From NCBI GenBank assembly GCA_016946835.1, contig JACVTC010000033.1, forward strand, positions 724,001-788,000: DNA of 64,000 bases, written 5' to 3'. Position numbers and translations under genes: made by a program. Shown here one piece after another: positions 11,632-22,182 of the stretch. Under the pieces are notes generated by a model. It did not search any database. It was given only the letters and a program-made list of their open reading frames with translations, and was not told where the DNA came from. The DNA comes from Neocallimastix lanati (nom. inval.). Taxonomy: Eukaryota > Neocallimastigomycota > Neocallimastigomycetes > Neocallimastigales > Neocallimastigaceae. The stretch's first letter is position 1. Each line of letters opens with the position of its first letter.

Positions 11632-13397
11632 TTTTTTTTTTTAACTTCTTTTTAATCAATATAATAATTAGGATGAAACAATTTTTTTTTTAGACTGTTT
11701 AATGTTTTGAATAAATTAATATTTAATATAATTTATGTACAAATTAAAATTTTTATTTATTTAATATTTATTTTTTTTTTATATATAAATGTTTAGATTT
11801 ATATTTTTAGTAATTATACCGTTCATTAATAATTATTTAACTATTTTTATTTTTATTTATATTTTAATTTTTAATTTTTATTATTTTATTTTATTTTTAT
11901 TTCTATTTTAATTTAACTTAATTTTACTTCATTTTATTTTTATTTCTATTTTAATTTATTATTATATATTCAATATTCTTCTATTTATTTATTTATTCAT
12001 TTTTTATTATGTGTTCTTTTTTCTTTTTATTATTTATTAATTTATTAATTATGTGTTCTTTATTCTTTTTATAATTTATTAATTTATTCATTATATATTC
12101 ATTATTTTTTTTTTTTATTATTTATTAATTTATTTATTATGTGTTTTTTATTCTTTTATTCTTTTATAATTTATTAATTTATTTATTATATGTTCTTTAT
12201 TTTTTTATTCTTTATTAATAAATTAATATAATTTTAAATAAATTATACAAATTTTTTATTTACTTTTTCTATTTATTAATTTAATAGTATTTAAATTAAC
12301 TACAATTGATTAACAAGAAACGTTATTTTACTCTAAAAAGGTTAAATCCATATATTTTAACTATTAATTACACAAAGAGATGGATTTATCATAGAACTAT
12401 GATATTATTGGATAAAAAACGGACTCAAAAAAAGTTCAGATAGTAAATTAATTTAAAAAAAAGTTTAATAAATAAAAAATGTTTTCATTTAATTTATTTA
12501 TTAATATATAGAATATATCTATTTAAATCACTTAATAATTACTCATTATTAAATTTAAAAAAATAATAAAAATCAAGATTTGATCAGTTAAAAAGTTAAC
12601 ATTAAAAGATGTTACAATTCAATTATTTCGTTTCTTACAATATAAAACATATATAATTTACATTTTCATTAATTTAAATTTAATTTAATTTAATTTAATT
12701 AATTTAAATTATTGTAGTATCAACGGAATTTTTTTGAAATGAACCTCAAAACAATTTAAATAATTAAAAAAAAAAAAAAATAACCATATATATATATATT
12801 AAAAATTATTTTAAAGTTATTAATTTTCAATACATATTAATTAAATATATATAAAAATATTTATATATAAAAGCTCTAAAATTTTTTCTTTCATTTAATT
12901 TTTTTTTTTTTTTTTTTTTTTTTTATTAATCTTTTATTTTTATTTATTTATTTATTTATTATGTATTAAAAATTTTTATTTATAATTTTATTTATTTATT
13001 GAAATTAATTCATTTAAAAAAAAAAAAAATACGAATATTAAATATATAATAAGAGTTAATAACGGATAATAATAATTGATTATATCTTCAATAAGATTTA
13101 AAATATAGAATTGAATATTAATAAAAATTTGGCTTTTTATTATCTCAAATAATAATAAAATTTTCTTAAAATTTAATTATTTTATTATTATTTTATTTAT
13201 TAAATTATATTATTCTTAAATAATTAATTATATTTTATTCTATATTAATTTATTATATATAAATATTAAAAATAGTAATAATAATAATAATAATAATAAT
13301 CGTAATAAATTCAAATAAGACAAATTCAAATACGATAAATAAAATTTAAACAGTTATTGATTTTTGTATATAAAAATAAGTTGTAAATATAATAATA

Positions 13398-14750
13398 ATG
13401 GTACGACGTTTACCATTCGATATAAACTCTCATTATTTTGAAGGTGGTAGATGTAATGAAAGTGGTTATTGTGATGAAGAACACCCTAATTGTGTTTATA
13501 ACAATTGTTGTAATGCAGACGAATGTGTACGTGGTGGTTCTTCATTTATGTTCCCTTATTCCAGTGTTTATAGTGAAAAGGGAGTAGACGTAAGTTTAAT
13601 ACCTAATACTCATGAAATTGTATCAACAGAACCTATTTATAATAATGATAATAATAATAATAATAATGATTATAATGATTATAATGAAGATAATAACGAT
13701 ACTTCATATTCTCCTGCTGAATTAGATACCAATATAAATACCAATATAAATATAGATACCGATACGATACCAAAACCTGATACTCATACAAGAATCAAAG
13801 GCAATAAGAATAAAGGTACCCATTCAAATAGTAATAAAGAACACGAAACAAATAGTAAAGAAAATAATGACATAAATGAAGATTTTGATAATAATGATAT
13901 AAATACAGAAATAATTACTGCTATTGATGTTATTCCAGAGGTAAATTCTAATGAAATTATTAGTAGTAATGAAAATTCCAATAATTTTACTAGTTCTAAA
14001 AATGATAAAGTAGTAGGTCAAAGTAACGTTAGTGCCGTTAGTGTGAGTGAATATAATGAAAAGGCAATTGATGATAAGGGTGTAAAAAATTCTCTTTTTA
14101 CAATATCAATTTCTAGTATTATAATTCTTTTTATACTAGGAAGTGTTTTATCAGTAATGGTTATAAAGAAAAGAATGAGAAATAAAAAGCAAAAGGAAAG
14201 TAACAATGAAACTCCTAAAGAAGATAATTGTGAACCCTTCCCTCCATTTAAACCAGATCGTCCTATAAGTGAATTAAAAGATCCGGTAGAAGCCTGTGAA
14301 GAATACCTTAATTCCTTAAGTCGTTTAAAATATAAATCACCTAATGAAACATATGGTAAAAATAATAATAATTTTATGCCTACCTTTCCATTTTTCGTAT
14401 CACCAACTTTGGTTTCAGAGGATTATTTTATATCCAATAATCCGGATACTAGCATTGAAATTATGACTGAACATCCAGATTCTGAGTTTGAAAATAATAA
14501 TAAACCCAAAGAATTAGATGAATCATTGCGTCCCACCAGTGTGATAAGTTCTGCTTCAGAAATTGAAGAGAAAAACTCTGATATTAGTATTAGTATTCAA
14601 CCTACAGAAACTGAAGAGAATAATTCCAATATTAATAATAATAATCAACCTTCAGAAAATGAAGAGAATACTTCTCAAATAAGTATTCAAGTTAAAGAAG
14701 AGGAATCTACCACAATGGACAATTTAAAAGATGAACATAAAAACCAATAA
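13398..14750 (+). CDS. Single-pass membrane protein, local family member 2
   Basis: 450 residues, one exon, function unknown. The N terminus has six cysteines within 25 residues (C19, C25, C32, C37, C38, C43); the last four form the family module NCVYNNCCNADEC (C-x4-CC-x4-C). No cleavable signal peptide is visible, so the transmembrane helix probably inserts as a reverse signal anchor. A long Asn/Asp stalk includes NINTNINIDTDT repeats. The helix at about 232-256 (SLFTISISSIIILFILGSVL) precedes KKRMRNKK. The tail box at 295-315 reads DPVEACEEYLNSLSRLKYK, followed by FPFFVSPTLVS. The C terminus is divergent: two EENxSNI/QPSENEENTSQI repeats replace the MNLSIVN motif. Same strand and spacing pattern as its paralogues. 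Confidence 0.9.
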   Translation: MVRRLPFDINSHYFEGGRCNESGYCDEEHPNCVYNNCCNADECVRGGSSFMFPYSSVYSEKGVDVSLIPNTHEIVSTEPIYNNDNNNNNNDYNDYNEDNNDTSYSPAELDTNINTNINIDTDTIPKPDTHTRIKGNKNKGTHSNSNKEHETNSKENNDINEDFDNNDINTEIITAIDVIPEVNSNEIISSNENSNNFTSSKNDKVVGQSNVSAVSVSEYNEKAIDDKGVKNSLFTISISSIIILFILGSVLSVMVIKKRMRNKKQKESNNETPKEDNCEPFPPFKPDRPISELKDPVEACEEYLNSLSRLKYKSPNETYGKNNNNFMPTFPFFVSPTLVSEDYFISNNPDTSIEIMTEHPDSEFENNNKPKELDESLRPTSVISSASEIEEKNSDISISIQPTETEENNSNINNNNQPSENEENTSQISIQVKEEESTTMDNLKDEHKNQ

Positions 14751-15449
14751 AATATAGTGACATCATCTTTATTAATTATAATAAATAATAACTAGCAAAT
14801 AAACAAACAAACAAATACAAAAAAAAAAAAAAAAAGTCAAAAGAGAAATCTCAATATTTATATTTATATATATATACATATGATTATTAAAAAGTAAATA
14901 TTTAATACCTTATTTAAACTTTTATAATTTTTAAAAAGATTAAAATAAATAGTAAAGTAAATAATATTGTAATAAACAGTATATTTTAGTTTTATATATA
15001 TATTATTAGTATAATATTTTGTATTTTTTGTATAATTAAATTATTATTATTAATTATTAATTTTTAAATTATGATAGTTAAAAAAAAAAAAAAAAAAAAA
15101 CATTAACCGTATTTTATTATTATTATAATAATAATAATTAACTTTTATTGATGTTTATTATTTAATTTTTTACCTTAATATTGTTATATAGTATTTATAT
15201 TTTTATTAAAATAAAAAATGTGTATCATAACAGATTAGAAAATATGTAAATAAAGTAACTGATATATATATATATAAATTATAAATAAAGAAAAACCTGA
15301 ATATATAATTGTATTACTTTTATTATTTTATTATTTAAGTGAGTGTGTAAAGTAAGTCATTAAATAAATCTCTTTATTATTCATATCATAATAACTTTTA
15401 AAAATTTTTATTTTTTTACATTATATTACAATAATTTTATTAATTTCTT

Positions 15450-15486
<37 letters not shown>

Positions 15487-15930
15487 TTTAAATTTTATCT
15501 GATACATTTTTTATATATTTATAATATATTTTTACACTTAAATGTATTAAAATATAATGAAAGTATACTTTCTTCTTAGTTTAAATGTATTAAAATATAA
15601 TGAAAGTATACTTTCTTCTTAGTTTAAAAGAAAGAAAAAAAAAATTATTAAATAAATAATAATAAATTAAAATAGAAATAAAAATAGATTAAAAATAAAA
15701 GTGAAATTAAGTTTAATTAAAATAGACGAAATTAAAAAAAAATAATAAAAAATATAATAAAATAAAATAAAATAAAAAAATAATAATAATATAAATATAA
15801 AATATTAAAATAAATAATTGTTAATGAACAGTTTAATTGGTTTAATTACTAAAAATATACAAACAAATAAATAAAAAATTATTATATACTTTTAACACTT
15901 AAAATATCTATAATCTATAAATAGGGAAAA

Positions 15931-15965
<35 letters not shown>

Positions 15966-16148
15966 TGAATTTTTAAATATTTTTACATAAATATAAATAA
16001 ATAAATACATAAATAAATACATAAATAAATTCATAAAATTTAAAAAATAAAATTTAAATAATTTATTATATAATAAAATTTCATTATTTATAATTATTAT
16101 TACTATTATTATTACTATTATTATAATATGTCATTTTTTGCTATATTT
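14751..16148. other. Non-coding AT-rich stretch
   Basis: 3' flank of the 13398 gene: (CAAA)n and a poly-A run at 14818-14835, then AT-rich sequence with no gene. It contains the 43-bp duplication at 15538, and a (AT)n run at about 15932-15960. Confidence 0.6.
15538..15623. repeat. Perfect 43-bp tandem duplication
   Basis: Copies at 15538-15580 and 15581-15623 look identical. Each contains the 14-base palindrome GAAAGTATACTTTC. Recent local duplication. Confidence 0.9.
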
Positions 16149-16376
16149 TGTTGGACATGCGGAATACCATTAGTTAGGTAACTAATGTTACGCAAATTGT
16201 GATTGGTGATTTTCACAACTATGATCAACTTTTATATTGTATTGATGTATACCATATTGGACCTACCGTTGAGTGAAAGATAAAAGCAAAAAAGAATTAA
16301 CATTCATTCACATGAAGTTATCATCGATGAATGAGAAGAGTGAGAAGAGACTCTTTCATCATCGAAACTCATAACA
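16149..16376. mobile_element. Candidate solo LTR (fossil)
   Basis: A 228-base GC-richer block that begins TGTTGGACATG and ends CTCATAACA, giving the TG...CA ends and short inverted TGTT/AACA termini of an LTR. Flanks TATTT and TAGTT agree at four of five bases, as an old 5-bp target duplication would. No second copy or internal region is present in the window, so it reads as a solo LTR left by recombination. Family not assigned; relic, non-coding. Confidence 0.5.
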
Positions 16377-17333
16377 TAGTTTTTTTTTTTTTTTTTTTTT
16401 ATTATAAAATAATTTCATGTAAATCTCTTTTTTTTTTTTTTTTTTTACATTTTTTAATTAAATATCAGTGAAAAAAAAAATTACTATTATTATTATTATA
16501 ATTGTTATTTTAGTAGTATTGCCATTATTTTAAAGCTTAAACATTATAAGAATAATTCATAACTAAATATTTGTATTATAGATATAACTATCGATTATTT
16601 AAAAAGTAATGAAATAAATAAATAAAATAAAATATCTTGTCTATATATATCAATATATATATAGACAAGATATATCAATTTTAATAGATTTATATAATAT
16701 TTTAAATAAAATAGTAAATGTTATTTGTATTTTTATTTATTTATTTATTTTTTTTTTTTTTTTTTTTTTTTTTTTGTTTGTTTTTTTGTTTATTTGTTTA
16801 TTATTATATTATTATATATATGACCAAAAATATATATAATAAATTGGTTTAAAACCTATTTAAAAATATTCTATGCCAGAATCTTTTTTTTTTTTAAAAA
16901 AAAATTAATTATTTAATTATACCCAAAACCTGTGACAAAAATATTTAAAAAGAAAATAAAAATAAATAAATAAAATAAAAATGAAAATGAAATAAAATAA
17001 AATAATAAAATAATAATGAGAGAATAATAATAATACTAATAATAAAAGCAACTCTATATGTTAACTACTTTGAAGTGATTTTATGATTATATGCTCACTT
17101 CAACTACGTTCATATTTAACTTTAAAATAGATATACTAATTTTTTTTTTTTTTATAATTATTAAGTATTTTTGTACATAATATATATTAGCTTTTTTGTT
17201 TTCTTTTTTCTTTTATTTATGATTATTGTTATTAAATCCTCATGCTTATTATAAAAACATATACCATAAATCTATACAACAATATGTTTATTTTATTCAA
17301 GTTTTTCTATTAATATTATTTAAATTATTTATG

Positions 17334-17368
<35 letters not shown>

Positions 17369-18360
17369 TGAATAGAAGAATTTTAGTATATATTAAAGCA
17401 TATATAATAAATAATTATTTATTTTTATATAAATATATTTTTTAATTACTATTTAATAAGAAAAAACTTTTAAATATAATAATAAATAAATAAATATATT
17501 ATTAAATAAATAATATATAACAATAATAAACTTTAAAAACTAAATTAATAAAAAACTAAATAAATAATATAATAATAATAATAAAAAACTTTAAAAAATA
17601 AATAAATAAAAATGTAAATAAATAATATATTTAAAAAACTTTTAAATTATTATTTCTCAAACAAATTAATTATACAAAAAATTCAAATTAAAATTTTAAT
17701 TAATTAATATATAATAAATGAAATAAATAATAAATGAAATAAATAAATATAAGAATTATGTTTATTCCCCATTTCTTTGTTTTTAAAAGAAAAAAAAAAT
17801 TGAAACAAAAATTAATTATTGTTTCTTTTTAATAGAAAAAATAAAAAAAAAAAAAAATAAATTAATTAAAATTAAAAAAAATTTTTTTTTCTCTTTGTAT
17901 CTCTTTGTATTTAAAAAAAAAAAAAAAAATGAAACATATTAATTATTTTTTTTCTTATTCTTTTTTTTAAAAAAAAAAAGTTTTATTTACTTATTTATTT
18001 AATAAAATTACATAAATGTATAATTTTTATAATTAAACTTATATATTTAATTCTTTAGAAAATATGTTATTTTAATAATAAAGTTCATTTAGTTTTATTA
18101 CTCAATTCATCAATATTTATAATTATTACATTCTATATGAAGTCATTATTGTACTATTAAAATATTAATTAAATAATAATAACAATAGGGCTGAACATTT
18201 TTTATTTAATGTATACTTATATATTTATATTAGTTGATAATATTTGTATAATATTAATAGATAAAAATTTATAATTTTATTATTATTATTATTGATATAT
18301 GTTTTTTTATTTATTTAATATAATAATATAAAGTATTATAGAGTGGATAGTAATAATAAG
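16377..18360. other. Non-coding AT-rich stretch
   Basis: No gene. Long T tracts at 16380-16400, 16430-16446 and 16749-16775, a poly-A run at 17333-17366, the hairpin at 16632, and a 9-bp inverted repeat TTGAAGTGA/TCACTTCAA at 17070-17103. A wider inverted pair, TATTCAAGTTTTT near 17294 and AAAAACTTGAATA near 17362, brackets the poly-A run. Confidence 0.6.
16632..16673. repeat. Perfect 19-bp hairpin, 4-base loop
   Basis: ATATCTTGTCTATATATAT, loop CAAT, ATATATATAGACAAGATAT. All 19 positions pair, including the non-repetitive CTTGTC/GACAAG part. It could form a cruciform or a precursor-like RNA hairpin; no transcript evidence. Confidence 0.8.
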
Positions 18361-20243
18361 TGTAAAGAGTCAGGAATTTCTGGTTTATAATTATGTCAAT
18401 TTTATTAATATATTTTATGATAAAGAGTTACGGATACTTTACTATTCTATATTAAATGCTAGTACATTGTGGCTCATGCATTATTTATATTACAATATGT
18501 TTCAATAATTTGAAGCTTATTTTTCATAAATTTCACATATTCTAACATTCCCCCCTTAAACCTAGTTATTCTATAATGAATAAATTGGTTTACTGGTGAA
18601 TATATGTATATAACATTATCCTATTATATAATATTAACTTGATATTATTATACTATTATTTATTTCTATTATAAATTAACCTTTAATTTTACATGAATAA
18701 AATATTTTTATATTATATTAATTATTTAATACAATTTAAATATTGCTAAAATAATTTCTTAAATATATTTGTAATCTAATAATTTCCCCCTAAAACTAGG
18801 TATTTGATATTATTACACCATTAATATTAGATGTATCTAAAACATCTCATATAGTATATGGCATAGATATTACCATTTATATGATGGAAATCTGTCTCAT
18901 GAAGGACCATCTCAATTTGTGTGAATACCTCTTATATATTGGGTTTTATATATCACTTACATTTATAATCCGCTTTGAAGATAAGCACTAACTTTTAGAT
19001 ATTTTAACGATATTCATTAAAATAAATTGTTAATTATATATCGGTGAACTTGATAAATCATAATCTTGGGGTATTAAAATTGATTTCATTTTTTTTTTTT
19101 TTTTTTTTTTTTGTTTTTGACTTTCCCTTGTAAATCTGATCATATTATCCCAGTCACAAAGATAACTAATACTAGCCAAACTTTATAGAGGGGTTGTATC
19201 AGGATGTCCAAATATAGTGCTCCCATGTCATATCATTTCGGTGTCGACGCTCTAAGTAACGAATTACAGAACCACAGGATTTGGAGATGTTGGATACGGC
19301 AAGCCACAACCATATACATTATATCATTATTACTCTACTACAAATTAGGAAACCTATCCTAACACGTGATAATCACGAGAACACATTAACTAATTTGGAT
19401 TTACAATATGCAGGAATAGGAATCACCCGCTTCAGGCATGTATACGTACAACTGAGAATCACGATCATAGTGTAGATGATGACTTTTTCGATTTAGGGTT
19501 GGGCTGTCAAATGAATTATTTATGGGTGGTATGGGTGAATCGAACTCCGGACTATTGACTCCAGGGTAATGAAAGCCTATTCCCTTGGTTTTTTAAATGA
19601 AAAAAAGTCCCAATTAACGATCCTTTTTCCAAATATAAATCCCAAGGGATAAAATTGATTGTATTGATAATTAATTATATTAGTTTAGTCATTTAAACTT
19701 GTTAGTAAATAGTATAAATTGTTTCATAATTGATTATGATTCAATATTTCAGTTAATTTTTAACTGTAGGTTAAATTTTTTTTTTAATTTTTACTATTAG
19801 ACTATTTATTCTTTTCCAAGATAAATATTATTTTTAAATAATATTCACAAAAAATCAGTTAAGCAACTTTCCTTTAATATTTTATGTTCTTTATTTTATT
19901 TTGCCTACTTCCCCCCTAAAATCTAAATTTCAAAAAAGGATTTTATATATTTAAAATTTTTTTTTGACATAATATTGTTTTCAGCCAACGATTCTTTTGA
20001 TAAGAATTTTTTTATTAAGAGTCAGATGTCAAAGGAGACTCTTAATCTATTAAGAGTCAGGAATTTCTGGATTATAATTATGTCAATTTTATTAATATAT
20101 TTTATGATAAAGAGTTACTAGCACTTAATTTTTCAAAATTAAATGCTTTTGTATTAGTACATTGTGGCTTATACTTTATTTATATTACAATATGTTAATA
20201 ATACATTTAAAGTTTATTTTTCATACATTTCACATACTCTAAC
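18361..20243 (-). mobile_element. Non-coding LTR element, copy 1, with nested insertion (fossil)
   Basis: Two related direct repeats bound the element: 18361-18547 and about 20048-20243, sharing AAGAGTCAGGAATTTCTGG, TACATTGTGGCT and ending CTAACA. On the minus strand the LTR starts TGTTAGA, and the polypurine tract TAAGGGGGGAA sits directly before the 3' LTR (18548-18558), which fixes the orientation. The flanks ATAAG and ATAAT are near-identical 5-mers, a likely target duplication. The interior has no protein-coding content and includes a retroposon insertion at 19091-19650. A relative lies at 60950. It is a relic; without the insert it is about 1.3 kb, the size of a small non-autonomous LTR element. 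The LTRs have diverged, mainly in the middle, so it is not recent. Confidence 0.7.
19076..19665 (-). mobile_element. Retroposon (SINE-like) inserted inside the LTR element
   Basis: The insert 19091-19650 is bracketed by AAAATTGATTTCATT (19076-19090) and AAAATTGATTGTATT (19651-19665), a 13/15 target duplication. The related LTR element at 60950 has a single ATTAAAATTGATTACATT at this place and no insert. A T run directly after the left copy is a poly-A tail on the minus strand. At the minus-strand 5' side, GGAGTTCGATTCACCCATACCA (given here as GGAGTTCGATTC plus ACCCATACCA) resembles a tRNA T arm, B box and 3' end. The body is GC-richer than its surroundings. The short frame at 19281-19475 lies inside and looks like chance. 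Confidence 0.6.
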
Positions 20244-20290
20244 AATAATAATACAAACAATAAAATAAATTGAATCTTGTGCGTTTCTCA

Positions 20291-20533
20291 ATCGTGCATT
20301 TAGCAATGCGACGTGACGTATTTTTGTATGTGGCTTGCTTTTTAATAATCAAATTTTTTTAATGGAATATATTATTATTTCTTTTGAAATAGTTATTTAA
20401 TAATATTTAATTGAAAAAATATATTATTATTTCTTTTAAAATAATAATTATTTATTTATGATTGTATAGAATATCTTAAAAATGTATGGCTCTATTTAAA
20501 AATATTAATATGCCACATTGTGAAATGCACGAT
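20291..20533. mobile_element. Candidate MITE-like element with terminal inverted repeats
   Basis: ATCGTGCATTT at 20291-20301 is matched by AAATGCACGAT at 20523-20533. Continuing inward the arms read AGCAATGCG and CACAATGTG, so an imperfect terminal repeat of about 20 bases is visible. The 243-base body is AT-rich and non-coding, with an internal repeat of ATATATTATTATTTCTTTT. The target duplication is not clear. It may be the remains of a DNA transposon. Confidence 0.45.
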
Positions 20534-21411
20534 CCCAATAAATAAATAGATGAAAATAGGTAAAAAATGTATTATGCTAATTCGAAGTATCTCTAGATTT
20601 TAATCTTGAAAACCATAACATTTTAATTTTAAATTTTATTTTATTTGTTACTTATTTAAATAATACATATTTATCAAAAGAGTAATGAATTGATTTGAAG
20701 AAGAAAAAAAAAAAAACTTATTTATACCTCATTTTACTTCTATATTTTAATTTTTTTTATTATAATTAGTAAACAATGATAATAAAATATTATAAAACGT
20801 TAAATATAATAATAAAAACTTTCAATTATTTCAATTTACCTTTCAATTATTTCATTAATATATTTATTATTGAAAAATAATTATTATTAAAAATTAATAT
20901 TTGTTTTTCATTTATTAGAAAAAAAATATATAGATTCAGTTCAATATGGGTTAAGGTATAATTTTCCGTTTAAATTTATTAAAGAATAAATTCATTTACA
21001 ATTAATAATTATGTATATGTATATCTAGAAAACTTTTTTTTACAGATAAGTCTTTTAGAGAGTACTATAATAAAAGTCTATCAAAATGTACTATAAAAGT
21101 ATTTATTAAAATAAGTAAAATAGCAAAAATATCCAATAAACGAATAAATCCAAATAATTATTAAATAATGGATAATACTTATATCTTTTATTATTATTAA
21201 CAATAATAATTTAATTTATTATAATTTTATTATTTTTATTAAAATTATTATTTATAATTTTTATTATTATTTTTATTTATTTACTATTTTTTATGTAATT
21301 ATAACTTTAATTATTTATTAATATATTTATTTGTATATATTTAAAACTTTATTTATGTATTTATATAATTTAATTTGAACTTATGTAAACTTGTATATAC
21401 ATTGAAATTAC

Positions 21412-21443
<32 letters not shown>

Positions 21444-22150
21444 CAGAAAAAAAAAATTTTTTTTTTACTTCTCTCATTTCATAATTAAGAAAATTAAATA
21501 TAACTAATTTCTAATTTAAATTTCCATTAGGAATAAACTCATACAATTATTTGAACATAAAAAGAAAAATAACAGTTTTATTGTTTTCTTCTTAAAATTT
21601 AATTTTTTTTTTTTTTTAAATTATTAATAAAAAAAATTAACAATTGATATATAAAATTTTCAAAAGGAAATCCTTTAAATATATATATATATATAAAAGC
21701 TATAAAAAAAAAAGGTTTAAAAATAAATTAAAAATTATTATAATAAATAAATATATAATTATATAGTATATATAAAAATTACATATATATTAATAAAATG
21801 AAATAAATAGATATATAAATAAGTAAATAAATTTATATAAATAAGAATAAAAAATGAAAAGAAAAAAGACTAAATATGACTTTTATTTATTCTAATTTTT
21901 ATCTTTGTTAATAATTTTTTTTTTTTTTTTTTTTTTTTAGATCAACATTTATACAAACTTTATTTATTCATTCATAATGAAATTTTAAAAAAATAAAATG
22001 AAATAATATAAAATAAAATATAATAAATAAAATTTGGGATTAGTAATTATTGTTTATATAATTTAAAATTATAATTATTATTATTATTTTTTTTTTCAAT
22101 AACCAATAATAATAATAATAATAATTATAATAATAATAATAATAATAATG

Positions 22151-22182
<32 letters not shown>

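Larger units (their letters stand above)
9076..13397. other. Long non-coding AT-rich stretch
   Basis: Over 4 kb with no convincing gene. It holds an (AAT)n run at about 9168-9200, many T and A homopolymers, a TTTA/CTAT microsatellite at 11217, a hairpin at 11601 and a weak small frame at 10799 (each listed). A stretch at 11830-12230 is a TTATT-rich repeat field with recurring ATGTGTTCTTTATTCTTTT. Confidence 0.6.

Noticed and set aside
12300-12440. Slightly less AT-rich patch with ATCCAT/ATGGAT words
   Set aside because: No open frame longer than a few dozen codons and the inverted words are too short to call a hairpin or element.
13784-14206. Minus-strand Ser/Leu/Ile frames opposite the 13398 gene
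   Set aside because: Shadows of the real gene's Asn/Asp-rich sequence. Similar shadows occur opposite the genes at 3827, 24787, 28183, 31480, 39049 and 51523.
19281-19475. 64-residue frame
   Set aside because: Lies inside the retroposon insert at 19091-19650, has no recognisable motif and is as expected from GC-richer non-coding DNA.
19501-19600. Functional tRNA gene on the minus strand
   Set aside because: A T-arm and B-box-like segment is present, but the T stem has mismatches and no complete acceptor, D and anticodon arms can be drawn; treated as a tRNA-derived retroposon part.
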